In this document: one piece after another, positions 45,848 to 53,709 of the stretch
How positions within the stretch are numbered: position 1 is the stretch's first letter
How the letters are laid out: the number at the start of each line of letters is the position of its first letter
NCBI RefSeq assembly: GCF_001653195.1
Contig: NZ_JXBB01000012.1
Location: 62,001 to 126,000 of the forward strand
Origin: Hydrogenibacillus schlegelii
GTDB taxonomy: Bacteria; Bacillota; Bacilli; Thermicanales; DSM-22653
Reading direction: 5' to 3'
Length of the DNA stretch: 64,000 nucleotides
Notes under the pieces: model-generated
What the model saw: the letters and a program-made list of their open reading frames with translations, nothing else
What the model was told of the DNA's origin: nothing
Database searches by the model: none
Made by a program: the position numbers and the translations under genes

Positions 45848-46810
45848 ATGGGCCTGTTTCGTCGTCTCAAGGCGTCGCTCGAGACGATCGGCCGATCGTT
45901 TCACGACGGCCTGGCCAAGACCCGTCAGGCGCTCGGCGGGCGCCTGGCGGGGCTGTTTCGCCGGGGCGGCAAACTGGACGACGCGTTTTACGAAGAGCTG
46001 GAAGAAGCCCTCATCGCCGCCGACGTCGGCGTCGAGACGGCGATGGCGCTCGTCGACGAGCTTCGGGAGGCGGTGCGGCGGGAGAAGATCGCCGATCCGC
46101 CGGCGGCGTGGCCGCTTTTGGAGGCGCTCCTTTTAAAGCGCTTCGCCGGCGGCGCGGTCGACCTCGCCACGGCCGAGGCGCCGCCGACGGTGTACGTCTT
46201 CGTCGGCGTCAACGGCGTCGGCAAGACGACGACGATCGGCAAGCTCGCCCACCGGCTCGCGCAGGCCGGGCACCGGGTGCTTCTGGCCGCCGGTGACACG
46301 TTTCGGGCGGGGGCGATCGAGCAGCTTCAGATCTGGGGCGAGCGCTCCGGCGTGCCGGTCGTCGCCAAGGCGCCCGGGTCGGATCCGGCCGCCGTCGTCT
46401 ACGAAGCGATCCAGAAGGCGAAGGCGGAAGGGTTCGAGTTCGTCCTGTGCGACACCGCCGGCCGCCTGCAGAACAAGGTGAACCTGATGAACGAGCTGAA
46501 CAAGATCGTCCGGGTCGCCGGCCGGGAAGTGCCGGGAGCGCCGCACGAGGTGCTCCTCGTCCTCGATGCGACGACGGGACAGAACGCCCTCCTTCAGGCC
46601 AAGGCGTTCCGGGAGGTCGCCGGGGCGAGCGGCATCGTGCTGACCAAGCTGGACGGGACGGCCAAAGGCGGCGTCGCCGTCGCCGTCCGGGAACAGCTCG
46701 GCCTGCCGGTCAAGCTCGTCGGTCTCGGCGAGGGGATCGACGACCTGCAGCCGTTTGAGGCCGAGGCGTACGTGCGGGCGCTGCTTTCGCCTCCGGAGGG
46801 AGCGGCATGA
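45848..46810 (+). CDS. ftsY: Signal recognition particle receptor FtsY
   Basis: 320 residues. A short basic N-terminus (GLFRRLKASLETIG) and N domain precede the GTPase G domain: GVNGVGKTTTIGKLA (P-loop), DTFRAGAIEQL, DTAGRLQNK, TKLDGTAKGG. It docks SRP-bound ribosomes at the membrane together with Ffh, encoded 16 kb downstream. ATG at 45848 has AAAGGAGG upstream; the frame before it is not coding. It overlaps the next gene in ATGA, joining it to a helicase gene rather than to ylxM-ffh. Confidence 0.95.
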   Translation: MGLFRRLKASLETIGRSFHDGLAKTRQALGGRLAGLFRRGGKLDDAFYEELEEALIAADVGVETAMALVDELREAVRREKIADPPAAWPLLEALLLKRFAGGAVDLATAEAPPTVYVFVGVNGVGKTTTIGKLAHRLAQAGHRVLLAAGDTFRAGAIEQLQIWGERSGVPVVAKAPGSDPAAVVYEAIQKAKAEGFEFVLCDTAGRLQNKVNLMNELNKIVRVAGREVPGAPHEVLLVLDATTGQNALLQAKAFREVAGASGIVLTKLDGTAKGGVAVAVREQLGLPVKLVGLGEGIDDLQPFEAEAYVRALLSPPEGAA

Positions 46811-49248
46811 GCCGGCAGGAAGACGCCCCGAAGGACCGGTTTCCGGCGGCCTTCGCGGCGACGGCGGGCGACGGCGGGGCGGCCGGCACCGGCCATCCGG
46901 CCTGGGAAGAAGAGACGAAGCACCTCGCCTTCGTCGTCGGGCGGATTCAGCGGCACATCGAGCGCCTGTCGGCCGCCTCCGGCGGCATCAAGAGCGCTCA
47001 CGAGCGGGTGGCGGAAGACTTCTGGGAGGACATCTCCCTCGACGTCTCGACGCCGGACGACCTCCTGGAAAGCTACGCCGACATCGCCCAGCAGGCGGCC
47101 ATCGTCGAAGAGCTTCGGGCCCGCCTCGGCGCCTCGGCGGCAGATCTTGAGCGCCTCGTCCAAATGATGCAAAAGCCATACTTCGCCCGCATCGACTTCG
47201 CGCCGGACGGCGGCGAACCGGTGACCGTCTACCTCGGCCTGCGGGCGTTTTACGATGAGGAGCTCGAGGCGGACCTCGTCGTCGACTGGCGGGCGCCGAT
47301 CGCGAGCCTCTATTATGAGGCGGCCGTCGGCCCGGCCGCCTACCGGGCCCCGGACGGGCCGGTGCGGGGGCACCTCGGGCTCAAACGGCAGTTCATCATC
47401 CGCCAGCGGGCCCTGAAGGCGATGGTCGACCTCACCGGCGTCGCCGCCGGCGACGAGCTTTTGGCCGACATCCTCGCCCGGCCGGCAGCGCCGCACCTCC
47501 GGGCGGTCGTGGAGACGATCCAGAAGGAGCAGAGCGCCGTCATTCGCCGGGACGACTACGGCGTCCTCCTCGTGGAAGGGGCGGCCGGGAGCGGCAAGAC
47601 GTCGGTGGCGCTGATGCACGTCGCCTATCTTTTGCACCATTTCCGGTCGACCCTCTCCAGCGAGCACATCCTCATCCTCTCGCCGAACGCCCTGTTTACC
47701 GAATACATCGGCCTCGTCCTGCCGGAGCTCGGCGAGACGAACGTCCGCCGGACGACGCTTTTTGAGCGGATCGAGGCGGTGCTCGGCGGCGAGGCGATCG
47801 AGGCGCCGTTTGAGAAGCTGGAGTACCTCCTCGAGGGGGGGACGGACGACCCCCGCCGGGCGCTCCGGCGCCGGATCGACGCCGAACTCTCGTCGCCGGC
47901 CTATGCCCGCCTGCTTTCCGCCTTCGTCCGGTCGCTCGGGCCGGACGATCTCGTCTTCCGGCCGATCGGCGATGAGGAGGCGACCTGGTTTTCGGGGGAG
48001 ATGATCCGCCGCTTGGCCCGGCGGGTGTACGGCTCAGGCGACCCGGCGTGGGTTCGCCGGCTCGGGGCACTCCTTGAGCGGGCCCTCGCCCGGCGGGCGG
48101 AGGCGATGCTCATGGCGACGTGGGTCGACTTCGCCCTCGACGCCGTTCCGGCGGCCGTCGCCCGGCGGATTCACGAGCGGCTCCTCCGGCGGGCGGACGA
48201 ACTGCCGTCGGATTTCGATCAGACGTACGAGCGGGCGCTCCGGCGCTGGATCGTCCGGCGCCGGGCCGAGGCCCATCGGGAGGCGATCCGGGCGTTCGGG
48301 TTCGTCGACGCCGTCGCGACGTACCGCCGGCTGTTCGCCGAGCCGGAGCGGTACGCCGAGCTGTGGCGGGCCTTTCAGGCGGAAACCGGTCTCGACGGGG
48401 CGTTTCTCCAAAGCCTTCAGGCCCACGTCGCCGATCGGCTCACCCGGCGCCCCCTCGCCTTCGAAGATGCCGTGGCCGCCGCCTACGTCAAGACGGCCCT
48501 CACCGGCGCCGGCGAAGATTCGGCCGTCCGGTTCGTCGTCGTCGACGAAGCGCAGGACTACGCCCCGCCGGAGGTCCTCTGGCTTTTGACCCTGTTTCCG
48601 AAGGCCCGCTGGATGTTCCTCGGCGATCGGGCGCAGGCGCTCCTTCCCCGGCCGACGGTGTTCGATCCGGCCTCGGTCGACTGGCTCGGCGCCGCCTACG
48701 CCGGCCGGGGGCCGCTGGACATGAAGACGCTCCCGGCGAGTTACCGCTCGACGGCGGAAATTCAGGCGCTCGCCGCCGCCGTGCTGGGCGTGCCGGTGCC
48801 GGAAGGGGCGGAGCTTCGCCACGGCCCGCCGCCGCGGCTCGTCGTCGTCCCCGATCACGCCGCCCTCGCCCGGGCGCTCGCGGAGGACATCGCCCGGCTC
48901 CTTCAGGCCGGCCACGGCATGATCGCCGTCCTCTGCCGCACGGAGCGGGAGTGCGAGACGGCGGAGGCGTACCTCGACCGCCGGGTGCCGTACCAGCGGG
49001 TCTACGCCGGGACGCGAGAGCTCCGCGGCAAGGTGCTCCTCATGCCGGCGGCGCTGGCGAAGGGGATCGAATTCGATGCCGTGCTTCTTTTCGACGTCTC
49101 AAGCCGGCGCTACGGCGAGCCGGAAGATCGGAAACTCCTCTACACCCTCCTCATGCGGGCCAAACATGCGGCGGTGCTCTACGCGGTCGGCGCGCCGTCG
49201 CCGCTTATTCCCGTCGACCGCGTGAGCGTCGTCGTCTCCGAACGGTAA
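46807..49248 (+). CDS. helD: HelD-like UvrD-family helicase
   Basis: 813 residues. An N-terminal helical arm (about 30-130) and a distinctive VVDWRAPIASLYYEA segment mark the HelD group. Walker A is VEGAAGSGKTSVALMHVAYLLHHF, Walker B is FVVVDEAQDYAPPEV, and motif VI-like sequences are LAKGIEFDAVLLFDVS and LLYTLLMRAKHA. Bacillus HelD is an ATPase that pulls stalled RNA polymerase off DNA and recycles it; the same role is inferred. It is coupled to ftsY by ATGA overlap, an unusual partner. A strong terminator follows. Confidence 0.85.
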   Translation: MSRQEDAPKDRFPAAFAATAGDGGAAGTGHPAWEEETKHLAFVVGRIQRHIERLSAASGGIKSAHERVAEDFWEDISLDVSTPDDLLESYADIAQQAAIVEELRARLGASAADLERLVQMMQKPYFARIDFAPDGGEPVTVYLGLRAFYDEELEADLVVDWRAPIASLYYEAAVGPAAYRAPDGPVRGHLGLKRQFIIRQRALKAMVDLTGVAAGDELLADILARPAAPHLRAVVETIQKEQSAVIRRDDYGVLLVEGAAGSGKTSVALMHVAYLLHHFRSTLSSEHILILSPNALFTEYIGLVLPELGETNVRRTTLFERIEAVLGGEAIEAPFEKLEYLLEGGTDDPRRALRRRIDAELSSPAYARLLSAFVRSLGPDDLVFRPIGDEEATWFSGEMIRRLARRVYGSGDPAWVRRLGALLERALARRAEAMLMATWVDFALDAVPAAVARRIHERLLRRADELPSDFDQTYERALRRWIVRRRAEAHREAIRAFGFVDAVATYRRLFAEPERYAELWRAFQAETGLDGAFLQSLQAHVADRLTRRPLAFEDAVAAAYVKTALTGAGEDSAVRFVVVDEAQDYAPPEVLWLLTLFPKARWMFLGDRAQALLPRPTVFDPASVDWLGAAYAGRGPLDMKTLPASYRSTAEIQALAAAVLGVPVPEGAELRHGPPPRLVVVPDHAALARALAEDIARLLQAGHGMIAVLCRTERECETAEAYLDRRVPYQRVYAGTRELRGKVLLMPAALAKGIEFDAVLLFDVSSRRYGEPEDRKLLYTLLMRAKHAAVLYAVGAPSPLIPVDRVSVVVSER

Positions 49249-49281
49249 CACCCCCGCCCGATTCGGGCGGGGGTGTGTTTT
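49248..49281 (+). terminator. Rho-independent terminator after helD
   Basis: A perfect 13-bp stem (CACCCCCGCCCGA, 49249-49261, with 49263-49275) directly after the stop codon, then GTGTTTT. It separates the ftsY operon from the genes that follow. Confidence 0.85.
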
Positions 49282-49529
49282 GGCGGCGCCGGGTGAATTC
49301 GAACGGTTTGAAAGATGAACCCGTACAGGGACAGGCGGAGCGGATAGTCGCACGGCGTATGGCCGAAGGCGCCGTAGCGGGTGAAGCGGTCGGCCTCTCG
49401 GGAGGCGCTTAACGCCAGCTCGGCGAGAAATCCGAAGCGAGCGCGCGGGGGCCGGCTTGCCGTCCCGATCCGTCGCCCGGGCGGGGAGGGCGCCGAAGGC
49501 GACGGCGAGTGGACCGGACCTTCGGATGC

Positions 49530-50669
49530 CTACCGGGCGCCGCCGGCTTTTTGCTCGGCGATCCGTCGGGTCCACGCCGGCGGGATGTACGCGCACGTCG
49601 GCTCGGCGGCGAGCATGTCGCCGCTTACGGCGTAGGCCCGGGCGCGGCTTCCGCCGCAGATGTGGCGGAAGTCACACACGCCGCATTTGCCGCCGAAGCC
49701 GTCCGGATTCCGGAGCGCCCGGAACACCGGCGACCGGCGGTAGATCTCCCCGAGCGGCGCCTCCCGGACGTTTCCGGCCTTGACCGGGAGAAAGCCGCTC
49801 GGGAAAACGTCACCGATGTGGGAGATGAAGACGACGCCGGCGCCGTCCCTCAGGCCGTCCGGCGCCCGGCCGATCCCGTCGTCGACGGCGCCCTGGCCGG
49901 CCCGCTTCCTCTGCGCGAACGCCTGGAACGAAAGCGTCGACGCCGGCCGGCCGAGCTCCCGAGCCTTTTGCTGCAGGACGTACCGCCGGTAATGGTGCGC
50001 TTCCGTCGTCTTGATGGCGTACGGCATCGTCTGATCGAGGGCGTACAGGCGGGCAAAAACCGCCTCCGTCTCCCGGGCGTCGAGCATCTCCTCCATCCGG
50101 GCCCGGCCGGTCGGCACGAGGAAGAAGACGCTCCACAGGACGATGTCGTAGTCGGCGATGCGCTCGGCGATCGCCTCCAGCTGGTGGACGTTTCGCCGGG
50201 TGACGGTCGTGTTCACCTGCGCCGGCAGGCCGTAGGCCTTGAGCCACCCGAGGAGGCGAAGGGCCCGGTCGAACGTCCCCGGGACGCCGCGAAACCCGTC
50301 GTGGACGTCGGCGGTGGCGCCGTCCAAGCTCACCGCCCAGCGGGCGATGCCGGCGGCCTTCGCCTTTCGGATGACGTCTTCGGTCACTTTGGGCGTGACG
50401 CTCGGCGTCACGGAGACGGAAAGCCCTTGCCGGACGGCGTAGTCGACCAGGTCAAAAAAATCCGGGCGCATCAGCGGATCGCCGCCGGTGAGGATGACCC
50501 TCGGCCGGCCGAGGTCGACGAGGGCGTCGATCAGGCGGCGGCCTTCGTCGGTCGAAAGCTCTCCCGGATGCCGCTCGAGCTGGGCGACGGCCCGGCAGTG
50601 GGCGCAGCGGAGCAGGCAGGCGCGGGTCAGCTCCCAGAAGACGAGAAACGGCCGTTCGTCAAAAGGCAT
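49530..50669 (-). CDS. Radical SAM/SPASM protein (TIGR04053-like)
   Basis: 379 residues. The radical SAM cluster motif is in ELTRACLLRCAHCRA (CxxxCxxC), followed by GGDPLMRPDFFDLVDYA and VSLDGATADVHDGFRG. The C-terminal SPASM-type region has CGVCDFRHICGGSRARAYA and a later Cys (PTCAYIP), ligands for a second cluster. It is similar in layout to heme-modifying radical SAM enzymes (NirJ/AhbD-like) and the TIGR04053 group, whose product is not established. ATG at 50669 (complement) with GGAGGG 7 bases upstream. It diverges from nrdD. Confidence 0.82.
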   Translation of the reverse strand: MPFDERPFLVFWELTRACLLRCAHCRAVAQLERHPGELSTDEGRRLIDALVDLGRPRVILTGGDPLMRPDFFDLVDYAVRQGLSVSVTPSVTPKVTEDVIRKAKAAGIARWAVSLDGATADVHDGFRGVPGTFDRALRLLGWLKAYGLPAQVNTTVTRRNVHQLEAIAERIADYDIVLWSVFFLVPTGRARMEEMLDARETEAVFARLYALDQTMPYAIKTTEAHHYRRYVLQQKARELGRPASTLSFQAFAQRKRAGQGAVDDGIGRAPDGLRDGAGVVFISHIGDVFPSGFLPVKAGNVREAPLGEIYRRSPVFRALRNPDGFGGKCGVCDFRHICGGSRARAYAVSGDMLAAEPTCAYIPPAWTRRIAEQKAGGAR

Positions 50670-50835
50670 CCGGATGCCCTCCTCTCGCCCCCAGCATACC
50701 GGATCCGCCCTTTCCGGGTCGGCACAAAACCGTGTCCCGGGCGAAGGATTAACCCTCATCGGCAGCGTAAACAACGGGGCTACGGCAAAAATAGACGGTG
50801 AATTCAAATCTTTGTTGACCCGCGGCGTTCCGACC

Positions 50836-50899
50836 TTGTCCGCGGCGGCGGCCCGGGGCTATCCTAGATGTGGTGTCCCAAAATCTTTGGAAACACTAC
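50836..50899 (+). promoter_or_regulatory. nrdD leader: possible promoter and hairpin
   Basis: TTGTCC (50836-50841) and TATCCT (50860-50865), 18 bases apart, could be the promoter. Immediately after, GTGGTGT...CCAAA-ATC-TTTGG...ACACTAC (50870-50899) forms a long hairpin with one small internal bulge, ending 4 bases before the AGGAGGG ribosome site. It may control transcription (operator) or translation. Confidence 0.5.
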
Positions 50900-50916
50900 T
50901 TGTAGGAGGGATGGGG

Positions 50917-52845
50917 ATGGACGTCCTCGCCCGCATCGACGACTACCTGACGAAGCGGGACTGGCGGGTCCGGGAAAACAGCAACATGGCCTTCTCGCTG
51001 CAAGGGCTCAATCAGCACCTCTCCGGCGCGGCGTCCGCCGCCTACTGGCTCGAGCGGGTGTACACGCCGGCGATCCGGGAGGCCCACGTCGGCGGCGACT
51101 TTCACCTGCACGATCTCAATTCCCTGTCGGTCTACTGCATGGGCTGGGACCTGGAGGATCTCCTCCTCCACGGCTTCGGCGGCGTTCCGGGGCAGATCGC
51201 GAGCCGGCCGCCGAAGCACTTCCGGACGGCGCTGCTGCAGGTCGTGAATTTCTTTTACACGCTTCAGGGGGAGGCGGCCGGCGCCCAGGCGTTTTCCAAC
51301 TTCGACACCTACCTGGCGCCGTTTATCGCCTACGACGGCCTGTCGTACGAAGACGTCAAACAGGCGATGCAGGAATTTATTTTTAACCTGAACGTGCCGA
51401 CGCGGGTCGGGTTCCAGACGCCGTTTACGAACCTCACGTTTGATCTCGTCGTCCCGCCGATGCTGCGGGAGGAGCGGGTGATCATCGGCGGGCGGCGGAC
51501 GGACCGGGTCTACGGGGAGTTTCAGCGGGAGATGGACATGCTCAATCGGGCGTTTGCCGAGGTGATGATGGCGGGGGACGCGGCGGGTCGGGTGTTTACC
51601 TTTCCGATCCCGACGTACAACGTGACGCCGGATTTTCCCTGGGACAGCCCGGTCGTCGAGGCGATCCTCGCCATGACGGCCAAATACGGCACACCGTATT
51701 TCAGCAATTTTATCAACACGGACATGCGGCCGGAGGACGCCCGTAGCATGTGCTGCCGGCTCCGGCTGGACAATCGGGAGCTCCGGCGCCGGGGCGGGGG
51801 GCTGTTCGGCGCGCATCCGCTTACGGGAAGCATCGGCGTCGTAACGCTGAACCTGCCGCGGCTCGCCTACCGGGCGACGTCGCCGGAGGCGTTCTTCGGG
51901 GGGCTCGAGCGGCTCCTTGAGCTGGCCAAGGACAGCCTGGAGCGAAAGCGGGCGGCCCTGGAGCGGTGGATGGCGGCGGGGCTGTATCCGTATACGCGCC
52001 ATTATCTGCGCCATCTGGCGCCGGCCGGGGATCCGGGCGACGGCGCCGACGCCGGGGTCGGGACCGGGCCCGGGGTCGGGTCCGGCGGCGGGGCGCCGGG
52101 GCTTTTTCTCGCCTTGACGGAGCCGGAGGCCGGCGGGCGTCCCGTTGGCGGGCGGGAAAGCGGCGGTTATTTTCAAAATCACTTCAGCACGATCGGCGTC
52201 ATCGGCATGCACGAAGCGCTTCTCAACCTCGGCCTCCCTTCCCTCCTCGAACCGGAAGGGGTCGCCTTCGCCGCCCGGGTGCTCGATTTCATCCGGGAGC
52301 GGCTCCAAGATTTTCAGGCGGAGACGGGGAATCTCTACAACCTCGAGGCGTCCCCGGCGGAAGGGGCGTCGTATCGCCTCGCCCGGATCGATCGGTCCCG
52401 CTACCCGGACATCGTCACCTCCGGCACGCCGGAAGCGCCGTACTACACGAATTCGACGCAGCTTCCCGTCGGGGCGACGGACGATCTGTTCGAGCAAATC
52501 GCCCTCGAAGAGCCGCTGCAGGAAAAATATACTGGGGGAACGGTGTTCCACATCTTTCTCGGCGAGGCGCTTCCCGACGGCCGCACGGCGGGAAAGCTGC
52601 TCCGGACGGTGCTCGAGACGACGCGGCTTCCGTATGTGACGCTCACGCCGACCTTTTCCGTCTGCGATGCCCACGGCTACCTTCCCGGGGAGGTGCCGAC
52701 CTGTCCGCACTGCGGCCGTCCGACGGAAGTCTACAGCCGCGTCGTCGGTTACTACCGGCCCGTCCGGCGGTGGAACGACGGAAAGCGGCAGGAGTTTGCC
52801 GAGCGGCTCGTCTTTCGGCCGGAACTTCCCGCCTCGGCGCGGTGA
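50917..52845 (+). CDS. nrdD: Anaerobic ribonucleoside-triphosphate reductase
   Basis: 642 residues, class III ribonucleotide reductase making dNTPs without oxygen. Motifs: GGDFHLHDL, NFFYTLQGEAAGAQAFSNFDT, LNVPTRVGFQTPFTN, the catalytic Cys region SMCCRLRLDN, and the Zn site CDAHGY...CPHCG. The glycyl radical residue is Gly611 in RVVGYYRPV. It lacks an N-terminal ATP-cone domain, so dATP feedback is not expected. A Gly/Ala-rich loop (about 370-400) is inserted. The ATG at 50917 is 6 bases from AGGAGGG. Activation needs NrdG, whose gene downstream is interrupted. Confidence 0.93.
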   Translation: MDVLARIDDYLTKRDWRVRENSNMAFSLQGLNQHLSGAASAAYWLERVYTPAIREAHVGGDFHLHDLNSLSVYCMGWDLEDLLLHGFGGVPGQIASRPPKHFRTALLQVVNFFYTLQGEAAGAQAFSNFDTYLAPFIAYDGLSYEDVKQAMQEFIFNLNVPTRVGFQTPFTNLTFDLVVPPMLREERVIIGGRRTDRVYGEFQREMDMLNRAFAEVMMAGDAAGRVFTFPIPTYNVTPDFPWDSPVVEAILAMTAKYGTPYFSNFINTDMRPEDARSMCCRLRLDNRELRRRGGGLFGAHPLTGSIGVVTLNLPRLAYRATSPEAFFGGLERLLELAKDSLERKRAALERWMAAGLYPYTRHYLRHLAPAGDPGDGADAGVGTGPGVGSGGGAPGLFLALTEPEAGGRPVGGRESGGYFQNHFSTIGVIGMHEALLNLGLPSLLEPEGVAFAARVLDFIRERLQDFQAETGNLYNLEASPAEGASYRLARIDRSRYPDIVTSGTPEAPYYTNSTQLPVGATDDLFEQIALEEPLQEKYTGGTVFHIFLGEALPDGRTAGKLLRTVLETTRLPYVTLTPTFSVCDAHGYLPGEVPTCPHCGRPTEVYSRVVGYYRPVRRWNDGKRQEFAERLVFRPELPASAR

Positions 52846-52881
52846 AGGGTCGCGGCGCGGACGACAGAACGACGGGAGGCG

Positions 52882-53592
52882 ATGAAAGCGATGTTTTACG
52901 ATCTTTTGCCGCTTTCGCTCCTCGATGATCCGGGCCACCTCGCCGCGACGGTGTTTACGAGCGGGTGCCGCTTCCGCTGTCCGTTTTGCCACAACGCCCT
53001 CCTCTAGCGGGTTCGGCCGCCGAAAATGCCTCCCGAGACGGCGCTCCGCCTGCTCGCGGAGCGCCGCGGGCGGCTGGAAAGCGTCGCCGTCACCGGCGGC
53101 GAGCCGACGCTCTGGAAGGACCTTCCGGATTTTCTCGCCGCCGTCAAGGCGCTCGGCTACCGGGTGAAGCTCGATACCGCCGGCGACCGGCCGGACGCGC
53201 TCGCGGACCTCCTCGCCCGCGGGCTCGTCGATTTCGTCGCGATGGACGTCAAAGATGCGCCCGAACGATACGGTCGCTATGCGCCCGATCCCCGGGCGCC
53301 GGAGCGGGTCCGGACGGCGGCGGCCGTCCTCCGGGAAAGCGGCGTCCCTTATGAAATCCGGATCACGGTGACGCCAAAACTCCACGAGGACGAGGCCATC
53401 CTGCGGGCGGTGCGCTGGATCGGGCCGGTGCCCCGACTCGTCCTGCAGGCGTATCGGCCCGCTCCGGGGGTGATGGCCCCCGAGATCGCCGGCACCGAGC
53501 CGACGCCGCCGGATCGGCTCAGGCGTCTGAGAGCGCGCATCCTCGCCGAAGCGCCGGCGGCGGCGACCGCGGTCGAGCTCCGCGGCGGCTGA
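52882..53592 (+). pseudogene. nrdG: Anaerobic NTP reductase activase with in-frame TAG
   Basis: Radical SAM enzyme that creates the glycyl radical in NrdD. From the ATG at 52882 (GGGAGG upstream) the sequence reads MKAMFYDLLPLSLLDD...VFTSGCRFRCPFCHNALL, with the CxxxCxxC cluster motif intact, and then meets a TAG at 53005-53007. The same frame continues without other fault: GGEPTLWKDLP, KLDTAGD, FVAMDVKDAPERYG, EIRITVTPKLH, to 53592. The total would be 236 residues, normal for the family. Restart at ATG 53026 would lose all cluster cysteines. It is therefore a nonsense mutation, an assembly error, or a read-through codon. Confidence 0.85.
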
Positions 53593-53709
53593 CGCGGCGC
53601 CGAAACTTCCGGACGCGCCGGGACGGACGTTGCGCGGATTTTGCAGGTACGCGGCCCCTTCGGAAGCCTCCGTACGCGCCGGGACTGACGCGCCGGGCGT
53701 GCGTCGGGT

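Noticed and set aside
53005-53007. Pyrrolysine or selenocysteine decoding in nrdG
   Set aside because: TAG is not a selenocysteine codon, and no pyl genes or special stem-loop are visible in the window. A nonsense mutation or read error is more economical, although the question stays open at genome level.
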